64,000 nt of DNA from Hyphomonas sp. (GTDB lineage Bacteria > Pseudomonadota > Alphaproteobacteria > Caulobacterales > Hyphomonadaceae), in contig CP051229.1 of NCBI GenBank assembly GCA_017792365.1, positions 3,223,725-3,287,724 on the forward strand, in the 5' to 3' direction. The first letter of the stretch is position 1; each line of letters starts with the position of its first letter. Under the pieces are notes generated by a model. The model was not told the origin of the DNA and made no database searches. It worked only from the letters and a program-made list of their open reading frames with translations. Shown here piece by piece: positions 50,565-59,201 of this stretch. The position numbers and the translations under genes were made by a program.

Positions 50565-53012
50565 ATGCTGGATTACAGACGGACGGTATCACTTCGGGCA
50601 TTTGTCTGCGCGGGGGTAAGCGCGCTGGCGCTGAATGTCGGCTGCACGGCGGTTGGGCAGGAATCCAGCATCGTTCAGCCGGGCGCGCCTGGCGCGCCTG
50701 CCCGCGTGCTGAGCGCCGAAGAAGCGACGCGCATTGCAGATTCCAATTATTCGCCGGAGGACGTGCTGTTCCTGCAGGCGATGATCCCGCACCACCAGCA
50801 GGCGCTGGAGATGGCGGAACTGGTCGATGACCGCACCAACCGCCAGGAGATCATCGACGTCGCCGGCCGCATCGACGATTCCCAGGCTGACGAGATCGCG
50901 TTCATGGAGAACTGGCTGCGTCAGCGCGGCGAGCCCGCGGGCGCGGCTCACCACAACATGCACGGCGCGCATGGGATGATGGGCATGGCGACGCCGGAAC
51001 AGATGGCGGCGCTTGCTGCAGCAGAGGGCGCAGCCTTCGACCAGCTGTTCCTGGAGCTGATGATCACCCACCATGAAGGCGCCTTGACCATGGTGGATGA
51101 GCTGTTGAGCCAGCCCGGCTCGGCTTATGACCCGCTGCTGTTCGAGTTCGTCAACGATGTCGACAACGACCAGAACGCCGAGATCGAGCGGATGAACGCG
51201 CTGCTCGCCTCGCTGTCGCCCGATCCGCGCGCGGGGTTGGCGGCGGGGTTCCGCGATGCGGGCGAAGCGATCAGCAACATGCGGTTGATCGCAGCGCTGC
51301 CCAAGCCCGACGGCTTCTTTGATCCGGCCAACCCGTCGGGCCTGCCGCCGATCAAGGAACCGCTTGAGGGCGAGGAGGAGGCCGAACAGGCGGCGGACGA
51401 AGAATCCGACGACGATGAAGACAGCACGCAGTACGGCCGTCGTGCGCCGCTGATGAGCTTCTCGAACACCGACATGGCGTTCTCCGGCGATGTCCTCGCC
51501 GCGGGCAATTATCACGGTTTCAACCTGTACAGACTGGGCGCCAACGGCGTGCCCGACCTCGTGAGCTCGGTCGTGTGTCCCGGCGGTCAGGGCGACGTGT
51601 CGATCGTCGGCAACCTTCTGATCATGTCGGTGGAGCAGACGCGTGGACGCGTGGACTGTGGCCGCGAAGGCATTCGCGAGGAGGTCAGTGAGGAACGGTT
51701 CCGCGGCATCCGCATCTTCGACATCAGCGACCTCGCCCGTCCCCGGCAGGTCGGGCAGGTGCAGACCTGCCGCGGCTCGCACACGCATTCAGTGGTCGCC
51801 TCCGATGACCGGCGGATCGTCGTCTACAATTCCGGCACCGCGCGTGTGCGCGACGAGGAAGAGCTCGACGGCTGCATCGGCGAAGTGATGGGCGACGATC
51901 GCACGGTCCTGTTCCGCATCGACGTGATCGAGATCCCGGTCGCCAATCCTGCGGCTGCGCGTATCACCAGCAGCCCGGCAGTATTCGCGGATCCCGAGAC
52001 CGGGCGACTGGCCGGTCTTTGGCGTGGCGGGGACCACGGCGATGAGACGCAGCGGACCAGCCGTACAGATCACTGCCACGACATCACGGTCTTTCCTGAA
52101 CTCGATCTGGCGGCGGGCGCCTGCTCGGGCAACGGCATCATCTTCGACATCTCGGACCCGATGCAGCCCAAGCGGATCGACGAGGTCGTCGATAAGGGCT
52201 TCGCCTACTGGCACTCGGCGACGTTCAACAATGACGGCACCAAGGTTGTCTTCACCGACGAGTGGGGCGGCGGCGGCCGCGCGCGGTGCCGCGCATCCGA
52301 TCCGATGGAGTGGGGCGCAAACGCAATCTACGCGATCGAGGACCGGCAGCTGGAGTTCCAGAGCTATTACAAGCTGCCAGCGCCGCAGACGGACGAGGAG
52401 AACTGCGTCGCGCACAACGGCTCGGCCCTGCCGGTGCCGGGTCGCGATATCTTCATTCAGGCCTGGTATCAGGGCGGCATTTCGCTGATGGACTTCACTG
52501 ACGCCGAAAATCCCGTGGAGATCGCATACTTCGATCGTGGCCCGGTCAACGAGGATCGACTCGTGATGGGTGGATACTGGTCTGCGTACTGGTATGGCGA
52601 CCGCATCTACGGGACAGAGATCGCGCGTGGACTGGACGTGTTCAGCCTTCAGCCGAGCGAACATCTGAGCGCGAACGAGATCGCGGCAGCTGGCCTCGCA
52701 GATCAGGACGGCGTGTTTAACCCACAGCAGCAATTCGCGGTCGAGTGGCCAGCCGATCCTGTCATCGCGCGCGCCTATATTGACCAGCTCGAACGGTCTG
52801 AGGCGCTGCCGGCAAACCAGATGGCTGCGCTGAGCAATGCGCTCGATGAGGCTGCGTCGGCGCTGGACCGGGGGAGGCGTGCGGGCGACGTGGCGCGGCG
52901 GCTTGAGACTCTGGCTGGCGAGCTGTCGGCCGCAGGACTAAGCGCCAAAGACGCAGACCGCCTCGCGTCGCTTTCCAGAACGCTGAAGGATATCGCCGCG
53001 CGGCTCACCTGA
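50565..53012 (+). CDS. DUF305-LVIVD fusion protein, secreted
   Basis: An 815-residue exported protein. The N-terminal half (residues about 60-215) is a DUF305 ferritin-like helical domain with two His pairs, MIPHHQQALEMAEL (76-77) and MITHHEGALTMVDEL (169-170), and a His/Met-rich loop HHNMHGAHGMMGM, all good metal (copper) ligands. A very acidic linker (EEEAEQAADEESDDDEDS) leads to a beta-propeller of LVIVD-type repeats (IFDISDLARPRQVG, IFDISDPMQPKRID, LMDFTDAENPVEIA). A helical tail ends it. The start ATG follows AGGAGCGGGGA. Function unknown; metal handling is a guess. Confidence 0.85.
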   Translation: MLDYRRTVSLRAFVCAGVSALALNVGCTAVGQESSIVQPGAPGAPARVLSAEEATRIADSNYSPEDVLFLQAMIPHHQQALEMAELVDDRTNRQEIIDVAGRIDDSQADEIAFMENWLRQRGEPAGAAHHNMHGAHGMMGMATPEQMAALAAAEGAAFDQLFLELMITHHEGALTMVDELLSQPGSAYDPLLFEFVNDVDNDQNAEIERMNALLASLSPDPRAGLAAGFRDAGEAISNMRLIAALPKPDGFFDPANPSGLPPIKEPLEGEEEAEQAADEESDDDEDSTQYGRRAPLMSFSNTDMAFSGDVLAAGNYHGFNLYRLGANGVPDLVSSVVCPGGQGDVSIVGNLLIMSVEQTRGRVDCGREGIREEVSEERFRGIRIFDISDLARPRQVGQVQTCRGSHTHSVVASDDRRIVVYNSGTARVRDEEELDGCIGEVMGDDRTVLFRIDVIEIPVANPAAARITSSPAVFADPETGRLAGLWRGGDHGDETQRTSRTDHCHDITVFPELDLAAGACSGNGIIFDISDPMQPKRIDEVVDKGFAYWHSATFNNDGTKVVFTDEWGGGGRARCRASDPMEWGANAIYAIEDRQLEFQSYYKLPAPQTDEENCVAHNGSALPVPGRDIFIQAWYQGGISLMDFTDAENPVEIAYFDRGPVNEDRLVMGGYWSAYWYGDRIYGTEIARGLDVFSLQPSEHLSANEIAAAGLADQDGVFNPQQQFAVEWPADPVIARAYIDQLERSEALPANQMAALSNALDEAASALDRGRRAGDVARRLETLAGELSAAGLSAKDADRLASLSRTLKDIAARLT

Positions 53013-53015
53013 CCG

Positions 53016-53303
53016 CTAGTTGGAGATCGCCACCACCTGTGGCGCGGCGCTACTGGCGGCTGATGTCGTTGAGGGGGCAGAAGAGCTGTGCCTCGCGACA
53101 TCGGCGCTAGCCTGCTGCTGCGCGAGCGGGAAATAACCGCTGTAGTTTCTGATCGTCGTCGGCTCGGCAAGGTCATAGCGACAGGTGTCGCCTGCCTCGC
53201 AATAGCCCAGCACGGGCTGCTGCTCGCACGCCGCCAAACCGAGCGCACCGGTGAGCGCGAGGAGGGCGCCAAGACGGATGTAGGGTTTGGGGTGTCGGTG
53301 CAT
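53016..53303 (-). CDS. small lipoprotein of unknown function
   Basis: A 95-residue lipoprotein with lipobox LGLAAC, then GYCEAGDTCRYDLAEP with a likely disulfide, and a Ser/Ala-rich tail. It matches no family I know. A GGAAC-N16-CGTA sequence like an EcfG general-stress promoter lies directly upstream. It is convergent with the DUF305-LVIVD gene, 3 bp apart. Confidence 0.7.
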   Translation of the reverse strand: MHRHPKPYIRLGALLALTGALGLAACEQQPVLGYCEAGDTCRYDLAEPTTIRNYSGYFPLAQQQASADVARHSSSAPSTTSAASSAAPQVVAISN

Positions 53304-53328
53304 CTGGCCTGCTCGTTTACTGAGTAGG

Positions 53329-53355
53329 CATACGCTTCACCGGGCGCCCGGTTCC
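53329..53355 (-). promoter_or_regulatory. candidate EcfG-type promoter for the small lipoprotein
   Basis: On the minus strand GGAAC (53355-53351) is followed 16 bp later by CGTATG (53334-53329). The alphaproteobacterial EcfG/SigT pattern is GGAAC-N16-CGTT, so one -10 base differs. The start codon is about 26 bp downstream. Confidence 0.4.
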
Positions 53356-53373
53356 CGATTGTCTGCTGACCGG

Positions 53374-53413
53374 CAAGGAAAAGGGGCCGCAAGCGACAAG
53401 CTCACGACCCCTT
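53374..53413 (-). terminator. long hairpin with short T-tract (minus strand)
   Basis: Read as minus-strand RNA, positions 53413-53400 and 53394-53381 form a 14-bp stem (GC, AU and several G-U pairs) with loop UUGUC, followed by UUUUCCUU. It ends the transcript of the 25-residue peptide gene at 53459-53536. Confidence 0.55.
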
Positions 53414-53458
53414 CCGTCATGTTCGAGCGGGGATCTTCCCTCGGCTCTTAGACCAGCG

Positions 53459-53536
53459 TCATGCGCAAGTTCCGGAGGCTGCTCCGAAAATCACGTCAAT
53501 CTGCGGGGTCGAACCCCAGCTCCGTGTGACTGACAT
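53459..53536 (-). CDS. 25-residue peptide gene with perfect Shine-Dalgarno
   Basis: ATG at 53536 follows the sequence AAAGGAGGTGATC, a full match to the anti-Shine-Dalgarno of 16S rRNA, 2 bp away. The peptide is MSVTRSWGSTPQIDVIFGAA with a SGTCA end, with one Cys near the C-terminus and no signal peptide. A 14-bp hairpin lies 46 bp after the stop, so RBS, short ORF and terminator form a compact unit. It lies after the coiled-coil gene on the same strand. I recognise no family; it could be a small protein, a leader peptide or a modified-peptide precursor. Confidence 0.55.
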   Translation of the reverse strand: MSVTRSWGSTPQIDVIFGAASGTCA

Positions 53537-53642
53537 TCGATCACCTCCTTTCGCTTGTTGAACCAGATGGAGAGAGTGGGGAGCATCGCCGGCCTGCGCA
53601 AGCCTTTCGATCTCAGAATCTGCATACGGACGACAGCGACGC

Positions 53643-54217
53643 TCAGCGCGGCGGCTGCGCGATCGCGACTGCCGGGTCGAGTGCGACGCCCGGCTGTGCG
53701 TCCGGTAGCGGTCGAGCGGGCAGGTCGTTGCCTGGATCGCCGACGCTGGGTTCGAGGATCGAGACCACCATTTCGGAGGCTGCATCCACCAGCACAAACC
53801 GCCCATCGAGCCTGGCGTAGAACTGGCCGGTGGGCGCGACTGGCAGCGCGTAGCGCTCCGGATCGGGAACGACGAGGCTGGAGTGCGCGGCGATACGGCG
53901 ATTGGGGAGCATCGCTTCCCGGATCGCAGTTTCCCGCGCCATGGCCGCGCGGAGTTCGGCGCCCTCGCGCCTTAGCTCGCGCGCTTCGCGCTCGATCTCC
54001 ATGCGGCGCAGCGCTGAGGAAGCGGGAGGCCCCCCGGCTGCGCGGCGCGAAACTGCTCGCTTTGAAGACGCTCTTCAAGGCGATCGTACTGGCGTTGTTC
54101 GAGGTTGAGCTGCTGCTGCTCCAGACCCTCGAACCGCGGCGGAACGAACTCCTGTGCGTGCGCGGTTGGCATGCAGGCCACGAGGCTGGCCGTTACAATC
54201 AGGGCGGACGATCTCAT
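53643..54217 (-). CDS. secreted coiled-coil protein (frameshifted)
   Basis: An exported protein of about 190 residues: signal ALIVTASLVACMPTAHAQ, a Gln/Glu/Arg-rich coiled coil (LEQQQLNLEQRQYDRLEERLQ) and a second coiled stretch (MEIEREARELRREGAELRAAMA) in another frame. A globular C-terminus follows (YARLDGRFVLVDAASEMVVSI). One missing G in a seven-G run near 54030-54035 joins them. I cannot name a family; it may be structural or envelope-associated. Confidence 0.7.
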
Positions 54218-54388
54218 GGGATCAATATGGGGCCTTGCGGCTCGCATAACACGCCTTGCCAGCACGGCGCGCGGCCCAGCTCCATGATGCGTCGACCTGC
54301 GGGTGCTGCTAATCATGCCGCATGATAACACAAGCGATCCGAGCGCGGCCTTCCCTACTGCAGATCTCTACTGCGGGGCGCGCGTCCT

Positions 54389-55207
54389 GTGATTGACCAG
54401 CCGGAGATCTGCCAGCGCTCGCTAATGACAGCGCCGTGGCGCGATCCGCTCGCGGCGCGCCTTCCGGGACTTCAGCCGGTGCTGCCGGGCGACTGGCTGA
54501 TCCGCGACGACGCCTTCGCAGCGCAGATGAGGCTGCGCGATCACCTGTTCACCGACCACCTAACGAAAGTGTTCGCCCAGACGCCAGACTCGCTCAAGGC
54601 GCAGCGCGAGTTGTTCTCTCTCGTTGTCCGTGAAGTGCGGGCCAGCGGCGCCTATCAGGACGAGGGGCGGCATATCGTTCGTCCGGATGGCATCGCGATC
54701 GATCCGACGCAGCCCCCGCCGCTGATCGCAGCGGCCCGGCTTATCCAGGAAGACCTCGCGATCCTCGCGCCCGGCGGAGACGGCCATGTGCTCGTGGCCG
54801 CCGCCATCGCCTTTCCGGCCAGCTGGTCGCTTGCAGAGAAGATGGGGCGGTCGCTTGCGAGCATTCACGAGCCTGTGGGGCGCATTGCGGCGGACATGGA
54901 CGATCGGATCGAGGCGCTGCTGCGGCGTCTGCCGGCGGATCGCATTGTCCAGCGCTCGAACGCGCTGGCCTATAACGATCCCGGCCTGCATCAGCCGCGC
55001 CCCGAGCATGAACCCCGGGCCTTCGACCCCGGGGGGCGCGCTTTCATCCGGGTTGAGCGCCAGACGCTTCGACGATTGCCGGACAGCGGGGCCGTCGTCT
55101 TCACGATCCACACGACGGTGACGCGCTTCGCCGATTTGCCTGAGACCGAGCAGGAGCAGGCGTGCGCATACCTTGAATCGATCGGCGCTGTCGCGCCTCC
55201 CCGATAG
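54389..55207 (+). CDS. DUF3445 heme-dependent oxidative N-demethylase family
   Basis: A 272-residue protein of the DUF3445 family, now known as heme-dependent oxidative N-demethylases, whose members demethylate amines with a PAS-fold heme. Landmarks: PWRDPLAARLPGLQPV opening, VRPDGIAIDP, the heme/substrate region AIAFPASWSLAEKMGRSLASIHEPV, and ALAYNDPGLHQ with FIRVERQTLRRLP. The GTG at 54389 is used; an ATG at 54425 (MTAPWRDP) is equally likely. It stands alone. Confidence 0.8.
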   Translation: MIDQPEICQRSLMTAPWRDPLAARLPGLQPVLPGDWLIRDDAFAAQMRLRDHLFTDHLTKVFAQTPDSLKAQRELFSLVVREVRASGAYQDEGRHIVRPDGIAIDPTQPPPLIAAARLIQEDLAILAPGGDGHVLVAAAIAFPASWSLAEKMGRSLASIHEPVGRIAADMDDRIEALLRRLPADRIVQRSNALAYNDPGLHQPRPEHEPRAFDPGGRAFIRVERQTLRRLPDSGAVVFTIHTTVTRFADLPETEQEQACAYLESIGAVAPPR

Positions 55208-55380
55208 CTTGGCGGGCGCAGAAGTGTCCGCCGCGACACACTCGAATCGGAGCCGCAGCGGTTTCGATTAAACGTCCGCAACACTCGCTGTAGCTGCCTT
55301 GATTTCGCCTCGCGACTGGCGCCCAACGGCGATCATGCCGACACAAGAATCGGTCACTGATTGAGGTATGCGGAAAATGC

Positions 55381-55407
55381 GGAACGTCCCGCGCCCCGCT
55401 GCGTAAG
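55381..55407 (+). promoter_or_regulatory. candidate EcfG-type promoter for the 74-residue gene
   Basis: GGAAC at 55381-55385, a 16-bp spacer and CGTAAG at 55402-55407. The same GGAAC-N16-CGTA pattern occurs before the small lipoprotein at 53303. The start codon is about 50 bp downstream. One -10 base differs from the CGTT consensus. Confidence 0.4.
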
Positions 55408-55458
55408 TAAATTAGGCCCACGCCACGGGCCAGAGGAAACAGAAGGTCAAAGGACCAA

Positions 55459-55683
55459 ATGTCAGGCCACGAACTCACTGAAGTTCTCTCAAGCGGCGGC
55501 ACCGCACGCGTCAACGCCTCCCGATTTTCTACTCAGGAACTTGCGCGTGCTGCGCGCACAGCCAGCCTGCGCGGCGCGCTGCTGATCCTCTACAATCACG
55601 CGAGGCTAACGGTCGAAGAGGTCCGTCAGATCGCACGGGCTGGCGACCGCCGCGTGATCTTTGACGACGTCAGGCTGATCTAG
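55459..55683 (+). CDS. small conserved cytoplasmic protein, function unknown
   Basis: A 74-residue soluble protein with no signal or TM segment; a helix-rich body (ELARAARTASLRGALLILYNHARLTVEEVRQIARAGDRR) suggests a compact three-helix fold, possibly nucleic-acid or protein binding. It starts at an ATG behind AAAGGA. I recognise no family. An EcfG-like promoter lies upstream, and mscS is 73 bp downstream on the same strand. Confidence 0.65.
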   Translation: MSGHELTEVLSSGGTARVNASRFSTQELARAARTASLRGALLILYNHARLTVEEVRQIARAGDRRVIFDDVRLI

Positions 55684-55756
55684 CTCGAACCATCGCCCCT
55701 AGACCAAACGTCTCAGTCGCTTAGGGTGTCCGGTAACGCAACAAACCGGTCACCCG

Positions 55757-56653
55757 ATGGATATCGATCCCCTCGAGATTATTTATGACGCCGCGGTCGC
55801 GATGGCCGAAGGCTTTCTCGCCAATCTGCCACAGATAGGTATCGCGCTGGTCGTGATGGTGCTGACGCCGTTGGTGTCAGGGCTCATCAGGGCGCTGGTC
55901 GCGAAGGTCATGAAGCGCGCGAAGGTGCGCCGTGCGCTCATCACGCTTGCGACCAACCTGATTGGTATTGTGTCCTGGATCGTCGGCGTCGCGGTCGCCG
56001 TCATCATCATTTTCCCTTCGGTTACGCCAGCGCAGTTCATCGCGGGCCTCGGCCTGACCTCCGTCGCGATCGGCTTTGCATTCAAGGACGTGTTCGAGAA
56101 CTTTCTCGCCGGCGTCATCATCCTGGCGCGCGAGAAGATGCAGATCGGAGACGTGATCGAATGCGAGGGAGTATACGGCCGCATCGAGAACATATGGATA
56201 CGTGAGACGCATGTCCGCCGCGTGGACGGCGAACTGGTGATCGTTCCCAACGCCTTCCTGTTCCAGAATCCCCTTCGTATTCAGACCGATGCAGCCGACA
56301 TCCGGCAGGAGCTTGTGGTCGGCGTCGACTACGATACCGACCTGCCGCTTGCGCGGGATACATTGAAGGCGGCGCTTGAGAGCTGCGAGAACGTGCTCAA
56401 GGACAAGGAGCGCGCGGTTCAGTGCATCGAGTTCGGCGGATCGTCGATCGACTTCCAGATGCTATGGTGGTGTGACAGCCAGCCCGCGTCGCAGCGCAAG
56501 GCGTTCGACGAGGTGGCGTTTGCGGTCAAGCGTGAGCTCGACAAGGCGGGCATAACCATCCCGTTCCCGCAATCGACGCTGTCGTTCCGGCCGGAGGCGC
56601 AGCCGATCACAATCGCAAACGGCGCGGCGGCAAACGACCGTGCCGAAGCCTGA
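55757..56653 (+). CDS. small-conductance mechanosensitive channel (MscS family)
   Basis: A 298-residue channel that opens under membrane tension to release osmolytes. Three TM segments lie at about 25-45, 65-90 and 95-120; TM3 has the pore helix FIAGLGLTSVAIGFAFKDVFENFLAG with the Gly/Ala packing of MscS. The beta domain motif EKMQIGDVIECEGVYGRIENI is clear. The start at 55757 is set by the hydrophobic N-terminus. It ends with a 14-bp overlap with the next gene. Confidence 0.92.
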   Translation: MDIDPLEIIYDAAVAMAEGFLANLPQIGIALVVMVLTPLVSGLIRALVAKVMKRAKVRRALITLATNLIGIVSWIVGVAVAVIIIFPSVTPAQFIAGLGLTSVAIGFAFKDVFENFLAGVIILAREKMQIGDVIECEGVYGRIENIWIRETHVRRVDGELVIVPNAFLFQNPLRIQTDAADIRQELVVGVDYDTDLPLARDTLKAALESCENVLKDKERAVQCIEFGGSSIDFQMLWWCDSQPASQRKAFDEVAFAVKRELDKAGITIPFPQSTLSFRPEAQPITIANGAAANDRAEA

Positions 56654-57167
56654 TCCGGAGACCGGCTACTATCTTCCCGATCTCCTGGCGCCGAACCTCC
56701 GGCTCTGGTTCGTGGGTACGGGCGCAGGACCGCGCTCGGCGCAGGTCGGCGCCTATTACGCCCACCCGGGAAACCGCTTCTGGCCGACGCTGCACCAGAT
56801 CGGCCTGACGCCGGACCGGCTGGATCCGATGGATTTCAGTCGCGTTCTTGATCTGGGGATCGGCCTTACCGACATCTGCAAGACGGCGTGGGGCGTAGAC
56901 GCAAAGCTGCCGAAGGCGGCGTTTGATCCGGAAGGGTTCCGCGCGAAGGTGTCAGACCTCAAGCCCCAGGCCATTGCCTTCACATCAAAGGCCGCCGCCG
57001 CCCAGCACCTTGGACGGCCCACCGGTGCGATCATGATCGGCCATCAACCCAAGCGCCGTCGTGATCCGGGGCCAGAGATATTCGTCCTTCCATCGCCCTC
57101 AGGGCTCGCGACGAGCTACTGGTCGATCGAGCCGTGGCAGGACGTCGCCGACTGGTTTCGGAGCTGA
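56640..57167 (+). CDS. Mug-like mismatch-specific DNA glycosylase
   Basis: A 175-residue uracil/mismatch DNA glycosylase. The fold landmarks YYAHPGNRFWPTLHQIGL and LPSPSGLATSYW fit the Mug/TDG group. The catalytic motif, GINPG in E. coli Mug, reads GTGAGPRSA here, so the Asn that activates water is absent; related alphaproteobacterial proteins carry a similar GTAAG-type motif. Activity may differ. The start is GTG at 56640, 14 bp inside mscS. Confidence 0.78.
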   Translation: MPKPDPETGYYLPDLLAPNLRLWFVGTGAGPRSAQVGAYYAHPGNRFWPTLHQIGLTPDRLDPMDFSRVLDLGIGLTDICKTAWGVDAKLPKAAFDPEGFRAKVSDLKPQAIAFTSKAAAAQHLGRPTGAIMIGHQPKRRRDPGPEIFVLPSPSGLATSYWSIEPWQDVADWFRS

Positions 57168-57174
57168 GGCCGGA

Positions 57175-57864
57175 TTGCGTCGGTTCCTCGCCCTCATTCT
57201 CGTACTGGCTTTGATCGTCGGCGGCGCGGTTGTGACCTTCCGTCTGATCCCGCCGCAGGACAGTCCGTTTGCCGAACTCGATCTCGCCCATCCGGTCGGC
57301 ATGGCGACCGGCTTCAAGCTCGACATGCTGGAGCACGACCTGAACCAGTGCTTTGCGCTGCTGGAGCAGGGCGGCGTCGCCTATACGCCGCTCGAACTGG
57401 AAAGCGACACGGCAGCCTGCGATGTCGACCGGGCGATGACGCTGGACCAGTCGCTCGTGCCATACTCGGCGACACTGTCCATGACCTGCCCGCTGTCAGC
57501 GGCGGTCCATGTCTGGGAGCGCCATGTCGTGCTGCCGGCCGCCGAGGCGATTTTGGGGTCGCCGGTCGAACAGGTGCTGACCTACGGCTCCTACAATTGC
57601 AGGCGGGTCAATGGCTCCGCCTCTGGACGCTGGAGCGAGCATGCCTCGGCCAACGCCATCGATATATCCGGCTTCGAGCTGGCCGATGGACGGCGCATCA
57701 CGGTGCTGGACGACTTCGGTGCGGAAACGCCAGAGGGCGAGTTCCTTGAGGAGGTGCGCAAGGGGGCCTGCGACGTGTTCTCGACCACGCTCGGGCCCGA
57801 CTACAACGCGGCCCACGCGGACCATTTTCATCTCGATATGGGGGTTTTCTCGATCTGCTCCTGA
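57175..57864 (+). CDS. extensin-like family protein, membrane-anchored
   Basis: A 229-residue protein with an N-terminal signal/anchor (RRFLALILVLALIVGGAVV) and an extensin-like C-terminal domain. Conserved Cys residues (NQCFALLEQ, AACDV, MTCPLS, YNCRRV) surround the likely metal site RWSEHASANAIDISGF and HADHFHLDMG, which resembles D-Ala-D-Ala carboxypeptidase folds. The start is TTG at 57175 behind GAGG; no ATG serves. It lies 7 bp after the Mug-like gene. Confidence 0.78.
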   Translation: MRRFLALILVLALIVGGAVVTFRLIPPQDSPFAELDLAHPVGMATGFKLDMLEHDLNQCFALLEQGGVAYTPLELESDTAACDVDRAMTLDQSLVPYSATLSMTCPLSAAVHVWERHVVLPAAEAILGSPVEQVLTYGSYNCRRVNGSASGRWSEHASANAIDISGFELADGRRITVLDDFGAETPEGEFLEEVRKGACDVFSTTLGPDYNAAHADHFHLDMGVFSICS

Positions 57865-57935
57865 TCTCTGTTTTTCCGCTGGCGCAGGTCGACGGCGCGG
57901 AATAGAAGCCGCGATCGATATCTCGGAGACCCAAC

Positions 57936-58582
57936 ATGATCGCGGAAGCGGGTGCGGCGGATGCCGGATGCGTGGCGACGACGGGCGGCTGGACCGATGA
58001 TCTGGTCCGTGCGGGTCTGGCGATCCGGGACAGCGTTTTGCCCGATGCGCTGGTGGCGGCGCTCGCCGACGAGGCGCAGCGGCTGGCGCAGGCCGAAAAG
58101 CTGTGGCGCGCTGGGGTCGGCCGCGCCGAGGATCATGAACTCAACCGTGAGGTGCGCCGCGACCGCGTCAGGTGGCTGGATGGCGCGACGCTGGCTCAGG
58201 TCCAGTTCCTTGAAGCGATGGAAGCGCTGCGCCGGAGGCCAATCGCGACCTGATGCTGGGGCTGTTCGACTTCGAGGCGCACTTTGCACTGTACGAGCCC
58301 GGAGCCTTCTACTCCCGGCATGTCGACGCCTTCCGGGGGGCGCGGAACCGGGTGCTGTCGGTCGTCCTGTATCTCAACGAGGACTGGCGCGAGGGCAATG
58401 GCGGCGAGCTGGCGGTCTTCGCTGAGGACAGTGAGGTGGACGCAGCGCCGGTGCAGACGATTGCTCCTGTCATCGGGCGAATGGTGCTGTTCCTGTCCGA
58501 GGACATTCCTCATGCGGTGCTGACGGCGAACCGCGACCGGTATTCGATTGCCGGCTGGTTCCGGGTCCGCGAGGCGGTCTGA
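57936..58582 (+). CDS. 2OG-Fe(II) oxygenase, prolyl-hydroxylase type (frameshifted)
   Basis: A 215-residue 2-oxoglutarate dioxygenase if the break at 58237-58239 is repaired by one G (RRANRDLMLGLFDFE). The iron ligands are H and D in YSRHVDAF and the distal His in IPHAVLTANRDRYSIAGWF; the Arg there holds 2OG. The GGELAVF strand is also typical. As read, two short frames abut at 58253 and the N-terminal one ends in RRPIAT. The start ATG follows GGAGACCCAAC. Confidence 0.82.
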
Positions 58583-58586
58583 CCGT

Positions 58587-59057
58587 TCAGGCGCGCGAGC
58601 GGTGCTTGTGGCGGTATTGCTGGGTCACACGTAGCGACTTCGCGGAAATTGCGATCTCTCCCATGAAGGAGATCAGGCCAAGGATCAGCGCCAGCATGGC
58701 GCCGATGAACAGGCCCGCGATGAAGGTCGAAAGATCGACGTGGACGATCTCTGCGGTGAACAGGGAGACGATCACGACGCAGATCAGCAGCGCCGCCAGC
58801 GTTGCGAGCATGATGGCGCGATTGATGCGGACCATGCGGACATCGAGGCCGGCGAGTTCCGCCTTGTGCATTTCGCGCGGTTCGCCTTCGGGCTCCGACG
58901 CAATCTCGGCCTCCAGCGCACGGCCGCGATCGACCACCCGGGCGAGGCGGCTGGTCAGCACATTGAGCAGGGCGCCGATACCCGCGATCAGGAAGACCGG
59001 CGCAATGGCGAGCTCTATGTTCTGGGCGATGAATGCGAATTCGGGACCGGTTTCCAT
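58587..59057 (-). CDS. DUF2721 membrane protein
   Basis: A 156-residue membrane protein of the DUF2721 family (function unknown). Three hydrophobic segments (LAIAPVFLIAGIGALLNVL, IMLATLAALLICVVIVSLF, FIAGLFIGAMLALILGLISF) flank a charged hairpin loop with SRLARVVDRGRALEAE. The ATG at 59057 gives the family N-terminus; the longer open frame upstream is not used. It lies downstream of the SRAP gene on the same strand. Confidence 0.8.
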   Translation of the reverse strand: METGPEFAFIAQNIELAIAPVFLIAGIGALLNVLTSRLARVVDRGRALEAEIASEPEGEPREMHKAELAGLDVRMVRINRAIMLATLAALLICVVIVSLFTAEIVHVDLSTFIAGLFIGAMLALILGLISFMGEIAISAKSLRVTQQYRHKHRSRA

Positions 59058-59201
59058 GGGACGGTAAGTTGGGGTGGCGAGGCGTTTCGTCAATTGCGAA
59101 CGAAGCTGTGGATAACAGTCATGGCGTCGCAACCGGTGTCACACTTGGCGCGTAGTGCTGGCAACGATCGCCAACTCGGTACAAACGCGGCGGTTGGTTC
59201 A

